Shown here in pieces: positions 7,151 to 13,746 of a stretch of 13,746 nucleotides of DNA. The first letter of the stretch is position 1. Every line of letters starts with the position of its first letter. Made by a program: the position numbers and the translations under genes. Below the pieces are notes generated by a model. The model did no database searches. It was not told the DNA's origin and saw nothing but the letters and a program-made list of their open reading frames with translations. Source of the DNA: Bacteroidota bacterium (GTDB lineage: Bacteria > Bacteroidota > Bacteroidia > Chitinophagales > Chitinophagaceae); the NCBI GenBank assembly GCA_947454745.1, contig CANGMV010000005.1:1-13746 (forward strand). The letters run 5' to 3'.

Positions 7151-7189
7151 ATTCAAATAGATACTTACTTAGCAATAGAATTCGAAAAA

Positions 7190-8215
7190 ATGGGTCCAAC
7201 AATATATCAATATAATCAGCCTTTTACATTGGAGTGTGGGGTGAGTTTGCCAAAACTTAAAATTGCTTATCATACTTACGGGGAATTTACACCCAATAAG
7301 AAAGTGGTATGGGTTTGTCATGCTTTAACAGCGAATTCAGATGTAGCAGATTGGTGGAAAGGCTTAGTAGGGGAAGGCTATTTGATTAATCCATCGGATT
7401 ACTTTATTGTGTGTGCAAACATATTGGGTTCTTGTTATGGTTCTACAGGACCATTAAGTGTGGAAGATTTGGGAACGGAGATTAGTTTGAATAATTTTCC
7501 TACCCTCACCATTCGTGATATGGTGCAAGCACATATTTTATTAAGACAACATTTGAAAATAGAAAGCATTGATTTATTAATGGGTGGAAGCATGGGTGGT
7601 TACCAAGCATTAGAGTGGGCCATTTTTGAACCAGCAGTAATAAAGAAAATGTTTTTAATTGCTACTTCTCCTTCCGAAAGTGCTTGGGGTGTAGCTGTAC
7701 ATACAGCACAACGTTTGGCAATAGAGGCGGATTGTACCTGGAAAGAAGCAACGCCGAATGCTGGTGCGAAAGGTTTAAAAGCAGCACGCGCCATTGGGAT
7801 GTTAACGTATCGTAACTATGGTATTTTCCAAGAAAAACAAACCGACGATGATCCAGAAAAAATCGACAATTTTAAAGCCTCCTCGTATATTGAATACCAA
7901 GGAGATAAGTTGGTTAAGCGCTTTAATGCCTATAGCTATTGGTTATTAACAAAGTCCATGGATAGCCATCACTTAGCGCGCAAGCGTGGAGGTGATTTAA
8001 TGACTACTTTGGCAACTATTAAAATCCCTACATTTATTATTGGTATTAATAGTGATATTCTTTGTCCATTGGATGAACAAAGATTTATGGAACATCATAT
8101 GCCCAATGCGAAATTAATTGCGATTGATTCTATGTATGGACATGATGGATTTATTATTGAAGCACCTCAAATTACCAATCTGTTAAAGAGCTGGTTGGTT
8201 TCACAAAACGCATAA
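7190..8215 (+). CDS. metX: Homoserine O-acetyltransferase (MetX type)
   Basis: A 341-residue alpha/beta hydrolase-fold enzyme that activates homoserine with acetyl-CoA for methionine synthesis. Family blocks are LKIAYHTYGE (23-32), CHALTANSDVADWW (43-56), ANILGSCYGSTGP (76-88) and LLMGGSMGGYQALEWA. In the last block S134 is the nucleophile. D289 (INSDILCPLDEQR) and H318 (YGHDGF) complete the triad. ATG at 7190 (MGPTIYQYNQPF) is preferred over 7130, because the 20 extra residues would be encoded within the promoter palindrome. Divergent partners are the OsmC-family gene and metZ, whose product uses the acylated homoserine. Some MetX-like proteins use succinyl-CoA, which sequence alone cannot exclude. 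A small gene follows six bases after the stop. I see no SAM riboswitch in the short leader. Confidence 0.93.
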   Translation: MGPTIYQYNQPFTLECGVSLPKLKIAYHTYGEFTPNKKVVWVCHALTANSDVADWWKGLVGEGYLINPSDYFIVCANILGSCYGSTGPLSVEDLGTEISLNNFPTLTIRDMVQAHILLRQHLKIESIDLLMGGSMGGYQALEWAIFEPAVIKKMFLIATSPSESAWGVAVHTAQRLAIEADCTWKEATPNAGAKGLKAARAIGMLTYRNYGIFQEKQTDDDPEKIDNFKASSYIEYQGDKLVKRFNAYSYWLLTKSMDSHHLARKRGGDLMTTLATIKIPTFIIGINSDILCPLDEQRFMEHHMPNAKLIAIDSMYGHDGFIIEAPQITNLLKSWLVSQNA

Positions 8216-8221
8216 ATTAAA

Positions 8222-8395
8222 ATGCACACTATGGGATTTTTAAGACAAATAGGAGAGTACTTGTTTTTAGTAAAACGCGATCCAAAACAGGATCGAACAG
8301 GTATGATGAAAGCGATGCATGGTATGAATCGCATTTCATTAATCATCTTTTTAATTGGGATTATTGTAATTCTAGTGCGTAAGTTTTTGCACTAA
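8222..8395 (+). CDS. Small single-helix membrane protein, possibly DUF6728-like
   Basis: A short open frame of 57 codons begins six bases after the metX stop and ends at TAA (8393-8395). The N-terminal half is basic and polar (FLRQIGEYLFLVKRDPKQDR), followed by MMKAMHGMNRI. One hydrophobic helix follows at about residues 38-52, and the tail is RKFLH. The orientation rule suggests a short inner-membrane protein with a cytoplasmic N-terminus. From memory, the pattern YLxLxxxDP...MHGxNRIS matches a small uncharacterised Bacteroidota family (DUF6728), but I could not verify this. A second in-frame ATG at 8231 (MGFLRQIGE) may be the true start. It is probably co-transcribed with metX. Function is unknown. 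Confidence 0.75.
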   Translation: MHTMGFLRQIGEYLFLVKRDPKQDRTGMMKAMHGMNRISLIIFLIGIIVILVRKFLH

Positions 8396-8425
8396 TTATT
8401 TAGTCTTATTCCGTTTTATTTTGTT

Positions 8426-9538
8426 TTACTTCGTCAATTCTTTTTGGATAATTTCCGCGGCCACTTCTGTGGCGCTTTGTCCTGTATATAGTTTTTCCTT
8501 TAGCAGTTTATAGTCTGAAGCTATCTGCGCTTTTTTGGTTTCATCATTTAATAAAAGCGTTAACTCCCGTACTAAATTATTTGTATTCAAATCTTCTTGA
8601 ATCAATTCTTTTACAACTTCTTTATCCATAATTAAATTCACAAGGGCAATGAATTTAATTTTTACAAAACGTTTAGCTAGGGCTAGCGTAATCGGGTTGC
8701 CTTTATAGCAAACAATTTCCGGTACGCCTAATAATGCAGTTTCCAAAGTGGCAGTACCGCTAGTTACCAAAGCGGCCACACTATGATTTAATAATGCGTA
8801 GGTATTTCCTTTTACAATATGAATATTTTTATTGCTTGGCACCAATGATGCAAACCAATCATCATCCAATCCTGGTGCTTGTGCAATGGCAAAATGATAG
8901 TTAGGGAATGCATTGACCACCGACAACATTTCGGGTAATTTTTTTAATATCTCTTGCTTTCTACTTCCTGGTAGTAAAGCAATAATTTTTTCACCGGCTA
9001 TGTTAGGAAGGGGATGCGGTAATCCATGTTGACTTTCTAAAACCTGCATTAAAGGATGGCCCACATAATCTACCTCCCAATTCCATCTATCTTTAAAATA
9101 TTGTTTTTCAAAAGGAAGGATACACAATAATCTGTCAATGCTTTCACGCATCGCAGGTACCCTGTTTTCTTTCCAAGCCCATACCTGTGGAGCAATAAAA
9201 TAAATTACTTTCAGGTGAATAGTCTTTGCCCATTTTGCAATGCGTAAATTAAATCCAGGATAGTCCACACAAATCAACACATCGGGTTTAAAATCCAAAA
9301 TAGCTTGTTTGCAAAATTTAATATTCGCTAAAATCGTGCGTAGATTCATGAGTACTTCCACAAATCCCATAAAGGCTAAACTTCTATAATGCTTTACCAC
9401 ATTGCCCCCTGCGGCTTGCATTAAATCACCACCCCAGCATTGAATCTCTGCATTAGGATCCTTTGCCTTAATGGCTTTGATTAAATTGGAACCGTGTAAG
9501 TCGCCGCTAGCTTCGCCAGCTATAATATAATATCGCAT
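8426..9538 (-). CDS. lpxB: Lipid-A-disaccharide synthase
   Basis: A 370-residue GT19 glycosyltransferase. LpxB joins UDP-2,3-diacylglucosamine and 2,3-diacylglucosamine-1-phosphate into the lipid A disaccharide at the inner face of the cytoplasmic membrane. The N-terminal block YIIAGEASGDLHGSNLI (4-20) is diagnostic. CVDYPGFNLRIAKWAK contains D92, equivalent to the catalytic Asp of characterised LpxB. YFIAPQVWAWKENR, GHPL, ALLPGSRKQEI and VTSGTATLETALLG follow in normal family order. The ATG immediately follows the TAA of the small membrane protein gene upstream with no spacer, so the two are probably translationally coupled. Length is normal. It is the last gene of a leftward operon after surE. 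Only 30 bp separate its stop from the convergent small gene after metX, and no hairpin is apparent there. Confidence 0.97.
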   Translation of the reverse strand: MRYYIIAGEASGDLHGSNLIKAIKAKDPNAEIQCWGGDLMQAAGGNVVKHYRSLAFMGFVEVLMNLRTILANIKFCKQAILDFKPDVLICVDYPGFNLRIAKWAKTIHLKVIYFIAPQVWAWKENRVPAMRESIDRLLCILPFEKQYFKDRWNWEVDYVGHPLMQVLESQHGLPHPLPNIAGEKIIALLPGSRKQEILKKLPEMLSVVNAFPNYHFAIAQAPGLDDDWFASLVPSNKNIHIVKGNTYALLNHSVAALVTSGTATLETALLGVPEIVCYKGNPITLALAKRFVKIKFIALVNLIMDKEVVKELIQEDLNTNNLVRELTLLLNDETKKAQIASDYKLLKEKLYTGQSATEVAAEIIQKELTK

Positions 9539-9829
9539 TTATAAAAACCATTTAACTGCAATGGCGGCCACTGCATAAACACATGTTGTAAAAAAAATGC
9601 CTTTCGCTGTTTTGTCTTTTTCTTTTTGAAAAAAGAAGGTAAGTACAGCACCATTGAGTAATAAGGAAACACTAATCATCGCCGACAAAATAGATTTTTG
9701 TTGGTTTAATAGTGTTAAGAATTCTTGGACACTAAACAAACTAAACTTCCATTCATAGAATCCAATGAATCCTAAAAAGGGGAGTGCAAGTCCTATTAAA
9801 ACACCCACTATGTAATTGTCTTTTACCAT
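9539..9829 (-). CDS. Small three-helix membrane protein between surE and lpxB
   Basis: I do not recognise a named family. The 96-residue product has three hydrophobic segments at about residues 6-26, 46-66 and 76-94. A charged loop, QKEKDKTAKG, lies between the second and third, and the C-terminus is AVKWFL. ATG at 9827-9829 is chosen. It overlaps the surE stop codon by seven bases, while a GTG two codons earlier (9835) is possible but less usual. Its own stop touches the lpxB start codon. This tight packing suggests coupled translation with lpxB and a role at the inner membrane, perhaps linked to lipid A synthesis, but that is inference from position only. Confidence 0.82.
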   Translation of the reverse strand: MVKDNYIVGVLIGLALPFLGFIGFYEWKFSLFSVQEFLTLLNQQKSILSAMISVSLLLNGAVLTFFFQKEKDKTAKGIFFTTCVYAVAAIAVKWFL

Positions 9830-10608
9830 TTCCACTTTTTACTTAATTTCTCTTTAATCTCATGATTGGTTAAGTCAAATTGTACGGGCACTACACTTAC
9901 ATAATTATTTTTCAATGCCCATACATCTGTGTCCTTGGATTTATCAAAGTTGATGAACTCACCCGTTAGCCAATAATATTTCTTTCCATAAGGGTCCTTG
10001 CGTTCCACATATTTCTCTTCATATTTTGCGTAAGCTTGCTTGCATATTTTAATGCCTTTAATAAGCTTGGTTTCCACTTTAGGGATATTCACATTCAAAC
10101 ACAAATGCTTGTCCAAGTTTTTATCGGCCAAAACTTTTTCAATAATAATGGCTGCATAATGCGCAGCAGCTGTAAAGTCTGCTTCAATACTCAAATCCAA
10201 CAAACTAAACCCAATACTAGGGATACTTTCAATGGAAGCTTCTAAAGCTGCCGACATGGTCCCTGAATAAATAACATTAATAGAATGATTCGCTCCGTGG
10301 TTAATTCCACTTAAGCAAATGGTTGGCTTACGGTGAAGTACTTTGTCCACGGCTAATTTTACACAGTCCACTGGGGTACCACTACAAGCATAGGCTTCTA
10401 CACCTTCCATATAGTCTACTCTGGTTAATCTTAAATGGTGCCCTATCGTGATAGCATGACCCATTCCACTTTGTGGTTTGTCAGGTGCTACCACAACTAC
10501 TTTTCCAAAGGGTAAGGCTGCTTGAACCAAGGCTTTAATTCCAGGGGCAGTAATACCATCGTCGTTAGTGATTAAAATAAGGGGTTTTTCGGTTTTTGTC
10601 TTAGCCAT
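9823..10608 (-). CDS. surE: 5'/3'-nucleotidase SurE
   Basis: A 261-residue metal-dependent nucleoside monophosphate phosphatase, cytoplasmic. The metal-binding start PLILITNDDGITAPG gives N15, D16 and D17. S47 in APDKPQSGMGHAIT and N103 in LSGINHGANHS are the other expected ligands. YSGTMSAALEA and LNVNIPK are further SurE blocks. ATG at 10606-10608 (MAKTKTEKPLIL) is chosen. The longer frame from 10641 adds 11 residues without family similarity. It opens a leftward operon with a small membrane protein gene and lpxB, overlapping the first by seven bases. A surE-lpxB linkage is, to my knowledge, common in Bacteroidota. The 158-bp gap upstream is shared with a divergent LexA-like regulator. Confidence 0.96.
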   Translation of the reverse strand: MAKTKTEKPLILITNDDGITAPGIKALVQAALPFGKVVVVAPDKPQSGMGHAITIGHHLRLTRVDYMEGVEAYACSGTPVDCVKLAVDKVLHRKPTICLSGINHGANHSINVIYSGTMSAALEASIESIPSIGFSLLDLSIEADFTAAAHYAAIIIEKVLADKNLDKHLCLNVNIPKVETKLIKGIKICKQAYAKYEEKYVERKDPYGKKYYWLTGEFINFDKSKDTDVWALKNNYVSVVPVQFDLTNHEIKEKLSKKWKW

Positions 10609-10727
10609 ACTGCAAGTTACTAAGCTGGCCCCTTGCCACAAAAATTAAAACTTAATTATGGATATGGGTTGGTTTGAAAAGGGTGCAACGAAAATATTTT
10701 ATAAAAATTGCTAAAAATATTTGGAAA

Positions 10728-10765
10728 TACTAAATAAATTAGTAAATTGCACTAAAATCATTAGT
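10728..10765. promoter_or_regulatory. Tandem inverted repeats ACTAA-N5-TTAGT, probable operators of the S24 regulator
   Basis: Two dyads share the same half-site and spacer. TACTAA-ATAAA-TTAGTA lies at 10728-10744 and ACTAA-AATCA-TTAGT at 10751-10765. Their centres are 22 bp apart, about two helical turns, so bound dimers would sit on the same face. The second ends one base before the regulator ATG at 10767. This is the expected layout for autorepression by a HTH dimer; surE transcription could also be affected. Confidence 0.65.
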
Positions 10766-10766
10766 T

Positions 10767-11552
10767 ATGTCATACGCAGGTAAGAATTTAAAATACATCA
10801 GAAAGCAGCGCGAATGGACACAAGAGGAAATGGCCAATCAATTACAGATTAAGCGTTCCTTGGTAGGAGCTTATGAAGAAGAAAGGGCAGCGCCTCGATT
10901 AGAAGTACAGGAAGCGATTTGTGCTTTGTTTAATATTAGTTTGGAAGAATTCCTGTTTCAGGATCTTTCTGAGAAAGGAAATGTCGGTGGCGATTCAGGA
11001 GCAGGCATGTCTTATTTAGACCGTCGTCGTTCTATGAAAATGGACAAGTCAAGTTCGTCAGCACCCATCGTTCCCTTTGTACCGGTTAAGGCGGCGGCTG
11101 GCTATTTGGCAGGTTATGCCGACCCAGAGTTCTTGGATGAGTTAAACACCTTCACTTTGCCAATGTTGGCGCCAGGTGATTACCGTGCATTTGAAATTAT
11201 AGGAGATAGTATGTTACCAACCCCAAGTGGATCGGTAATCGTAGGAGAAAAGGTCGACAGTTTTAAGGACGTTAAAAACTCCAACACCTATATTGTTGTA
11301 TCCAATGCCGACGGTGTTGTGTACAAAAGAATTATCACCAATGACGATAACAAAGATAAGCTTACTTTGTTGAGTGACAATCCGTTATACGAGCCATATC
11401 AAGTAAATAGTCAAGATATTGTAGAAATTTGGAAGGCCGTTTATATAATCCATAAAGCAGGGGCACAGCCTATGTGGAATGTGGATCAATTAGCTGGAGT
11501 AGTGAACAGTTTACAGGATAAGATCAGTAATTTAAAGCGTACCATGAACTAA
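10767..11552 (+). CDS. LexA-like transcriptional regulator: XRE HTH plus S24 peptidase domain
   Basis: A 261-residue protein with an XRE-type helix-turn-helix at residues 6-63 (LKYIRKQREWTQEEMANQL, then SLVGAYEEERAAPR). A Ser-rich linker of about 40 residues and an S24/LexA-like domain at about 100-225 follow. The self-cleavage elements are intact: A111-G112 in VKAAAGYL, S148 in IIGDSMLPTPSG and K187 in VVYKRI. Spacings of 37 and 39 residues match LexA well (35 and 37). A C-terminal tail (about 235-261, VDQLAGVVNSLQDKISNLK) looks like a short coiled coil beyond the S24 core. It stands alone, divergent from surE, with twin dyads before its start. The S24 region suggests derepression by self-cleavage after a signal such as DNA damage. 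Which genes it controls is unknown. Absence of phage genes nearby argues for a chromosomal regulator. Confidence 0.93.
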   Translation: MSYAGKNLKYIRKQREWTQEEMANQLQIKRSLVGAYEEERAAPRLEVQEAICALFNISLEEFLFQDLSEKGNVGGDSGAGMSYLDRRRSMKMDKSSSSAPIVPFVPVKAAAGYLAGYADPEFLDELNTFTLPMLAPGDYRAFEIIGDSMLPTPSGSVIVGEKVDSFKDVKNSNTYIVVSNADGVVYKRIITNDDNKDKLTLLSDNPLYEPYQVNSQDIVEIWKAVYIIHKAGAQPMWNVDQLAGVVNSLQDKISNLKRTMN

Positions 11553-11599
11553 ACTCTCACTTATGTTTTGTCTATTTCAATTGTAAATGACTAATAGCT

Positions 11600-11778
11600 A
11601 AAAAGCAAATCACATAAAAAGACTGAGATCTGAGCCATAGCGTAAAGAAATTTATAAATTCGATCGTTAAAAAAGTCTGCATGTTTGAGCACGAAGTGCG
11701 AGTTCAGGCTTTTAGATTGGATTTATAAATTTTAGCGTGAAGTGGCGAAATCGAAGGCGTTTATGTGATTTACTTTAT
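11600..11778. repeat. Large imperfect palindrome, MITE-like or structured intergenic element
   Basis: The outer arms 11600-11619 and 11759-11778 pair at 17 of 20 positions, including an exact 12-bp core AAATCACATAAA (11607-11618 with 11760-11771). Further in, the blocks starting GATCTGAGCCA (11627) and, on the other strand, GATTTCGCCACTT (ending 11752) are related inverted copies that each lead into ATTTATAAAT. The centre is a hairpin, AAAAGTCTG (11671-11679) with CAGGCTTTT (11705-11713), topped by GCAC-GAA-GTGC. TAGCGTRAAG also occurs as a direct repeat in both arms. No transposase is present. The central GAGCACGAAGTGCGAG resembles REP-like intergenic repeats. Confidence 0.7.
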
Positions 11779-11786
11779 AAAGTTAG

Positions 11787-11852
11787 TATTAAAGTAAAAT
11801 AGCCTAAATAAATGATATACAAATATTTAGGCTATTCTTATTAAAGTAAAAT
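11787..11852. repeat. 14-nt direct repeats flanking the guaA terminator
   Basis: TATTAAAGTAAAAT occurs exactly at 11787-11800 and 11839-11852. The two copies bracket the guaA terminator hairpin, and the left copy overlaps the first three bases of its left arm. The origin could be a target duplication, slippage, or duplication of a functional sequence. Confidence 0.7.
11798..11836 (-). terminator. Terminator hairpin downstream of guaA
   Basis: Perfect 12-bp arms 11798-11809 and 11825-11836 (AATAGCCTAAAT and its complement) with a 15-base loop, 24 bases after the guaA stop. On the leftward transcript the stem is followed by TTTACTTTAATA, a weak T-tract. It may also stop transcription arriving from the S24 regulator. 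Confidence 0.75.
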
Positions 11853-11860
11853 GGGAGGTA

Positions 11861-13396
11861 TTATTCCCATTCGATTGTTGCTGGAGGCTTACTGCTGATA
11901 TCGTATACTACGCGATTAATACCTCTTACTTCGTTAATAATAGCATTGCTCACATGGGCCAGGAATTCATAAGGTAAGTGTGCCCAGTCGGCGGTCATGC
12001 CGTCAACAGAGGTGACAGCTCTTAAGGCAACGGTGAATTCATAAGTTCTTTCGTCGCCCATTACGCCTACGCTTTTAACAGGCAATAGGATGGTTCCTGC
12101 TTGCCAAACCTTGTTGTATAGATCAAATTCTTTCAAGGATTTCATGTATATATCGTCGGCGCGTTGTAAAAGCTCTACTTTTTCAGGGGTAATCTCACCT
12201 AAGATACGAATGGCTAAACCAGGTCCAGGGAACGGATGTCTATTGATTAAGTCGGCTGGTATGCCTAATTCAAGGCCTACTTTTCTAACCTCATCCTTGA
12301 ATAGGTATCTTAATGGTTCCACTAAGCTAAGGTGTAATGTGTCCGGTAAGCCACCCACATTGTGGTGCGACTTAATAGTTTGAGAAGGGCCATGTACGCT
12401 CACGCTTTCAATAACATCAGGGTAGATTGTTCCTTGACCTAAGAATTTGGCTTCCAACATATTAGATGCTTCTATTTGAAATACATCTATAAATAGCTTA
12501 CCAATAATTTTACGCTTTTCTTCTGGGTCTGATTTTCCAGCTAAGGCGTCGTAAAACATTTGTTTTGCGTCAATGCCTTTTACGTTTAATCCCACCGATT
12601 TATAAATATCCAATACGTTTTGGAACTCGTCTTTTCTTAAAACGCCATTGTCTACGAAAATTCCGTGAAGGCGTGAACCTATGGCTTTATGAATAAGGGT
12701 AGCAGCAACGGTGCTGTCGACACCTCCACTTAATGCCATAATAACATGTCCGTCTCCAATTTGTGCTTTTAATTTTTCAACCGTTTCGTTTACAAAAGAA
12801 GCAGGGGTCCAATTTTGTTGACAACCACAAATCCCAACAAGGAAGTTTTGTATCATAGTCTTGCCCTCGGTAGAATGGTAAACCTCCGGGTGGAACTGAA
12901 AACCGTGTAGGCTATTGCCAGCATCGGCCTTTTTTCTAAAGGCGGCCACTGGGATACTGTCTGTATCGGCTAATAATTCAAAATTCTCAGGAAGCTGGGT
13001 AATAGAATCACTATGACTCATCCAAACCTGGCTATTATTAGCAATATTCTTAAAAATAATATCGTCTTTTTGAATACGCAACTGAGCACGACCGTATTCT
13101 CTTTTATTTGATTTTTCTACTTTTCCACCAAAATTCTTAGCACTTAACTGCGCACCATAGCAAACAGTTAAAACCGGAAGCTTGTCCAACATAGCTTGAA
13201 TATCCACATTTGGGGCTGCTTCTTCGTTTACACTGGCTGGTGATCCACTTAAAATGATTCCTTTTAACGTTGGGTCATAAGCAATAGGAGTGTTGAAAGG
13301 GGTTATCTCACAATAAACATTCGCTTCTCTTACTGCACGGGCAATAAGCTGCGTATATTGACTTCCGAAGTCGAGGATAAGTATTTTTTCAGTCAT
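11861..13396 (-). CDS. guaA: GMP synthase (glutamine-hydrolysing)
   Basis: A 511-residue enzyme that converts XMP to GMP using glutamine and ATP. The N-terminal class I glutamine amidotransferase domain (about 1-190) starts [16 protein letters not shown]. Its triad is C79 (LTVCYGAQ), H169 and E171 ([10 protein letters not shown]). The ATP-pyrophosphatase domain has the P-loop motif SGGVDST at 223-229. The C-terminal dimerisation domain includes [15 protein letters not shown] and ends in [12 protein letters not shown] at 13394-13396 ([11 protein letters not shown]) is chosen over the frame start at 13411, since family members begin here. CYGAQ instead of CYGMQ and SGSP instead of SGGP are mild variants. 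It is a single-gene unit with its own terminator. rpsT lies upstream on the same strand but is separated by a strong terminator. Confidence 0.98.
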   Translation of the reverse strand: MTEKILILDFGSQYTQLIARAVREANVYCEITPFNTPIAYDPTLKGIILSGSPASVNEEAAPNVDIQAMLDKLPVLTVCYGAQLSAKNFGGKVEKSNKREYGRAQLRIQKDDIIFKNIANNSQVWMSHSDSITQLPENFELLADTDSIPVAAFRKKADAGNSLHGFQFHPEVYHSTEGKTMIQNFLVGICGCQQNWTPASFVNETVEKLKAQIGDGHVIMALSGGVDSTVAATLIHKAIGSRLHGIFVDNGVLRKDEFQNVLDIYKSVGLNVKGIDAKQMFYDALAGKSDPEEKRKIIGKLFIDVFQIEASNMLEAKFLGQGTIYPDVIESVSVHGPSQTIKSHHNVGGLPDTLHLSLVEPLRYLFKDEVRKVGLELGIPADLINRHPFPGPGLAIRILGEITPEKVELLQRADDIYMKSLKEFDLYNKVWQAGTILLPVKSVGVMGDERTYEFTVALRAVTSVDGMTADWAHLPYEFLAHVSNAIINEVRGINRVVYDISSKPPATIEWE

Positions 13397-13462
13397 GGTG
13401 CGAAGATACATTGAATTATTATGCGTCTTTTAAGGAATAATACACAAGTTTTTAGCAGGGGC

Positions 13463-13492
13463 AAAAAAAAGTCCCGCCGGGAGGGCAGGACT
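13463..13492 (-). terminator. Strong intrinsic terminator of rpsT
   Basis: Arms 13470-13478 and 13484-13492 (AGTCCCGCC with GGCAGGACT) pair with one mismatch around a GGGAG loop. On the leftward transcript the stem is followed by eight T (A-run at 13463-13470). It lies 40 bases after the rpsT stop and insulates guaA. Confidence 0.93.
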
Positions 13493-13532
13493 CAATATAT
13501 TAATAGCTACTCGATGGGAGTCTACTAGTTAA

Positions 13533-13746
13533 TTACTTCTTTTCGAACTTCTTTTTAGCAACTGGAGCAACAGCAGTGTGTTTAGCCAATTTACTTTTTA
13601 AATTAGCAGCTTTGTTCTTATGGATAATTCCACGCTTTGCTAATTTATCAATTTGAGAAATGATATTAGGTAACTTCTCGTTATATGCAGCTTGCTCTCC
13701 GATTGTTTTTAAATCACGAATTGCATTACGTGTTGTTTTACCGTAA
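13533..13746 (-). CDS. rpsT: 30S ribosomal protein S20, N-terminus beyond the window
   Basis: This frame enters from the right edge and ends at TAA (13533-13535), giving 70 residues of S20, a small helical protein that binds 16S rRNA early in 30S assembly. Readable family blocks are YGKTTRNAIRDLKTIGEQ, then KLPNIISQIDKLAKRGIIH, then KNKAANLKSKLAKHTA, with the basic tail VAKKKFEKK. S20 is usually about 80-90 residues, so roughly 14-18 N-terminal residues are missing at the right edge. The rich Lys/Arg content and the strong terminator after the stop are usual for a highly expressed single gene. Confidence 0.95.
   Translation of the reverse strand, partial: YGKTTRNAIRDLKTIGEQAAYNEKLPNIISQIDKLAKRGIIHKNKAANLKSKLAKHTAVAPVAKKKFEKK

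Larger units (their letters stand above)
11553..11860. other. 308-bp gap between the convergent S24 regulator and guaA
   Basis: I see no coding frame or tRNA here. It holds, in order, a short AT-rich stretch, a roughly 180-bp imperfect palindrome (11600-11778), an exact 12-bp palindrome ACTTTATAAAGT (11772-11783), and the guaA terminator hairpin bracketed by 14-nt direct repeats (11787-11852). No terminator with a T-run is apparent directly after the regulator stop. Confidence 0.85.

Noticed and set aside
7095..7189. SAM riboswitch ahead of metX
   Set aside because: The predicted leader is only about 40 bases and I see no conserved riboswitch core.
7095..7202. Longer OsmC-family start at 7202
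   Set aside because: It crosses the promoter palindrome and the metX start codon and encodes hydrophobic sequence unlike the family.
10767..11552. Prophage repressor
   Set aside because: S24 regulators are common in phages, but no integrase, structural or att-like sequences are nearby, and the flanks are core genes.
11553..11860. tRNA or CRISPR array in the intergenic gap
   Set aside because: No cloverleaf with a TTC loop and no regularly spaced direct repeats; the symmetry is palindromic instead.
12090..12383. 97-residue rightward frame inside guaA
   Set aside because: It lies opposite conserved GMP synthase coding sequence and resembles no family.

Overview
This window looks like ordinary chromosome from a member of the Bacteroidota. 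I lean towards Chitinophagales, but that rank is a guess. The DNA is AT-rich and start codons lack Shine-Dalgarno sequences. A TAnnTTTG-type -7 promoter element is visible at 7134-7150, and gene content such as an NrtR-like Nudix regulator and a surE/lpxB operon fits. Nothing indicates a phage, plasmid or insertion sequence. The gene spans both window ends: a GH3 beta-glucosidase is cut on the left and ribosomal protein S20 on the right.

Left part (1-5356), sugar use. It holds the 3' end of a BglX-type beta-glucosidase (+), a catalytically degenerate Nudix/winged-helix regulator (-), a Tat-signal TIM-barrel protein (+), a Gfo/Idh/MocA oxidoreductase (-) and an NHS-type MFS permease (-). Strong hairpins separate the units. 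The combination suggests periplasmic release and rearrangement of a glycoside, uptake, and a cytoplasmic redox step. A 3-keto-sugar route is one testable reading. The substrate cannot be read from the sequence.

Middle part (5452-8395), methionine synthesis. An OsmC-family gene and a MetZ-type sulfhydrylase run leftward. A MetX-type homoserine O-acyltransferase and a one-helix small protein run rightward. The two units share a 95-bp divergent region with a perfect palindrome that places a TACCTTTG -7 element on each strand.

Right part (8426-13746), envelope and core functions. surE, a small three-helix membrane protein gene and lpxB form a tight leftward operon. Divergent from it is a LexA-like HTH/S24 regulator, which has two matching inverted repeats (ACTAA-N5-TTAGT) directly before its start codon, probably autoregulatory operators. 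Then come a 308-bp gap dominated by a roughly 180-bp imperfect palindrome, a guaA terminator flanked by 14-nt direct repeats, guaA, and rpsT with a strong terminator.

The most interesting signals are the shared palindromic promoter in the methionine locus, the tandem operator of the S24 regulator, the large intergenic palindrome, and the three-copy inverted motif that includes the end of the Nudix gene. I found no clearly new multi-gene system.
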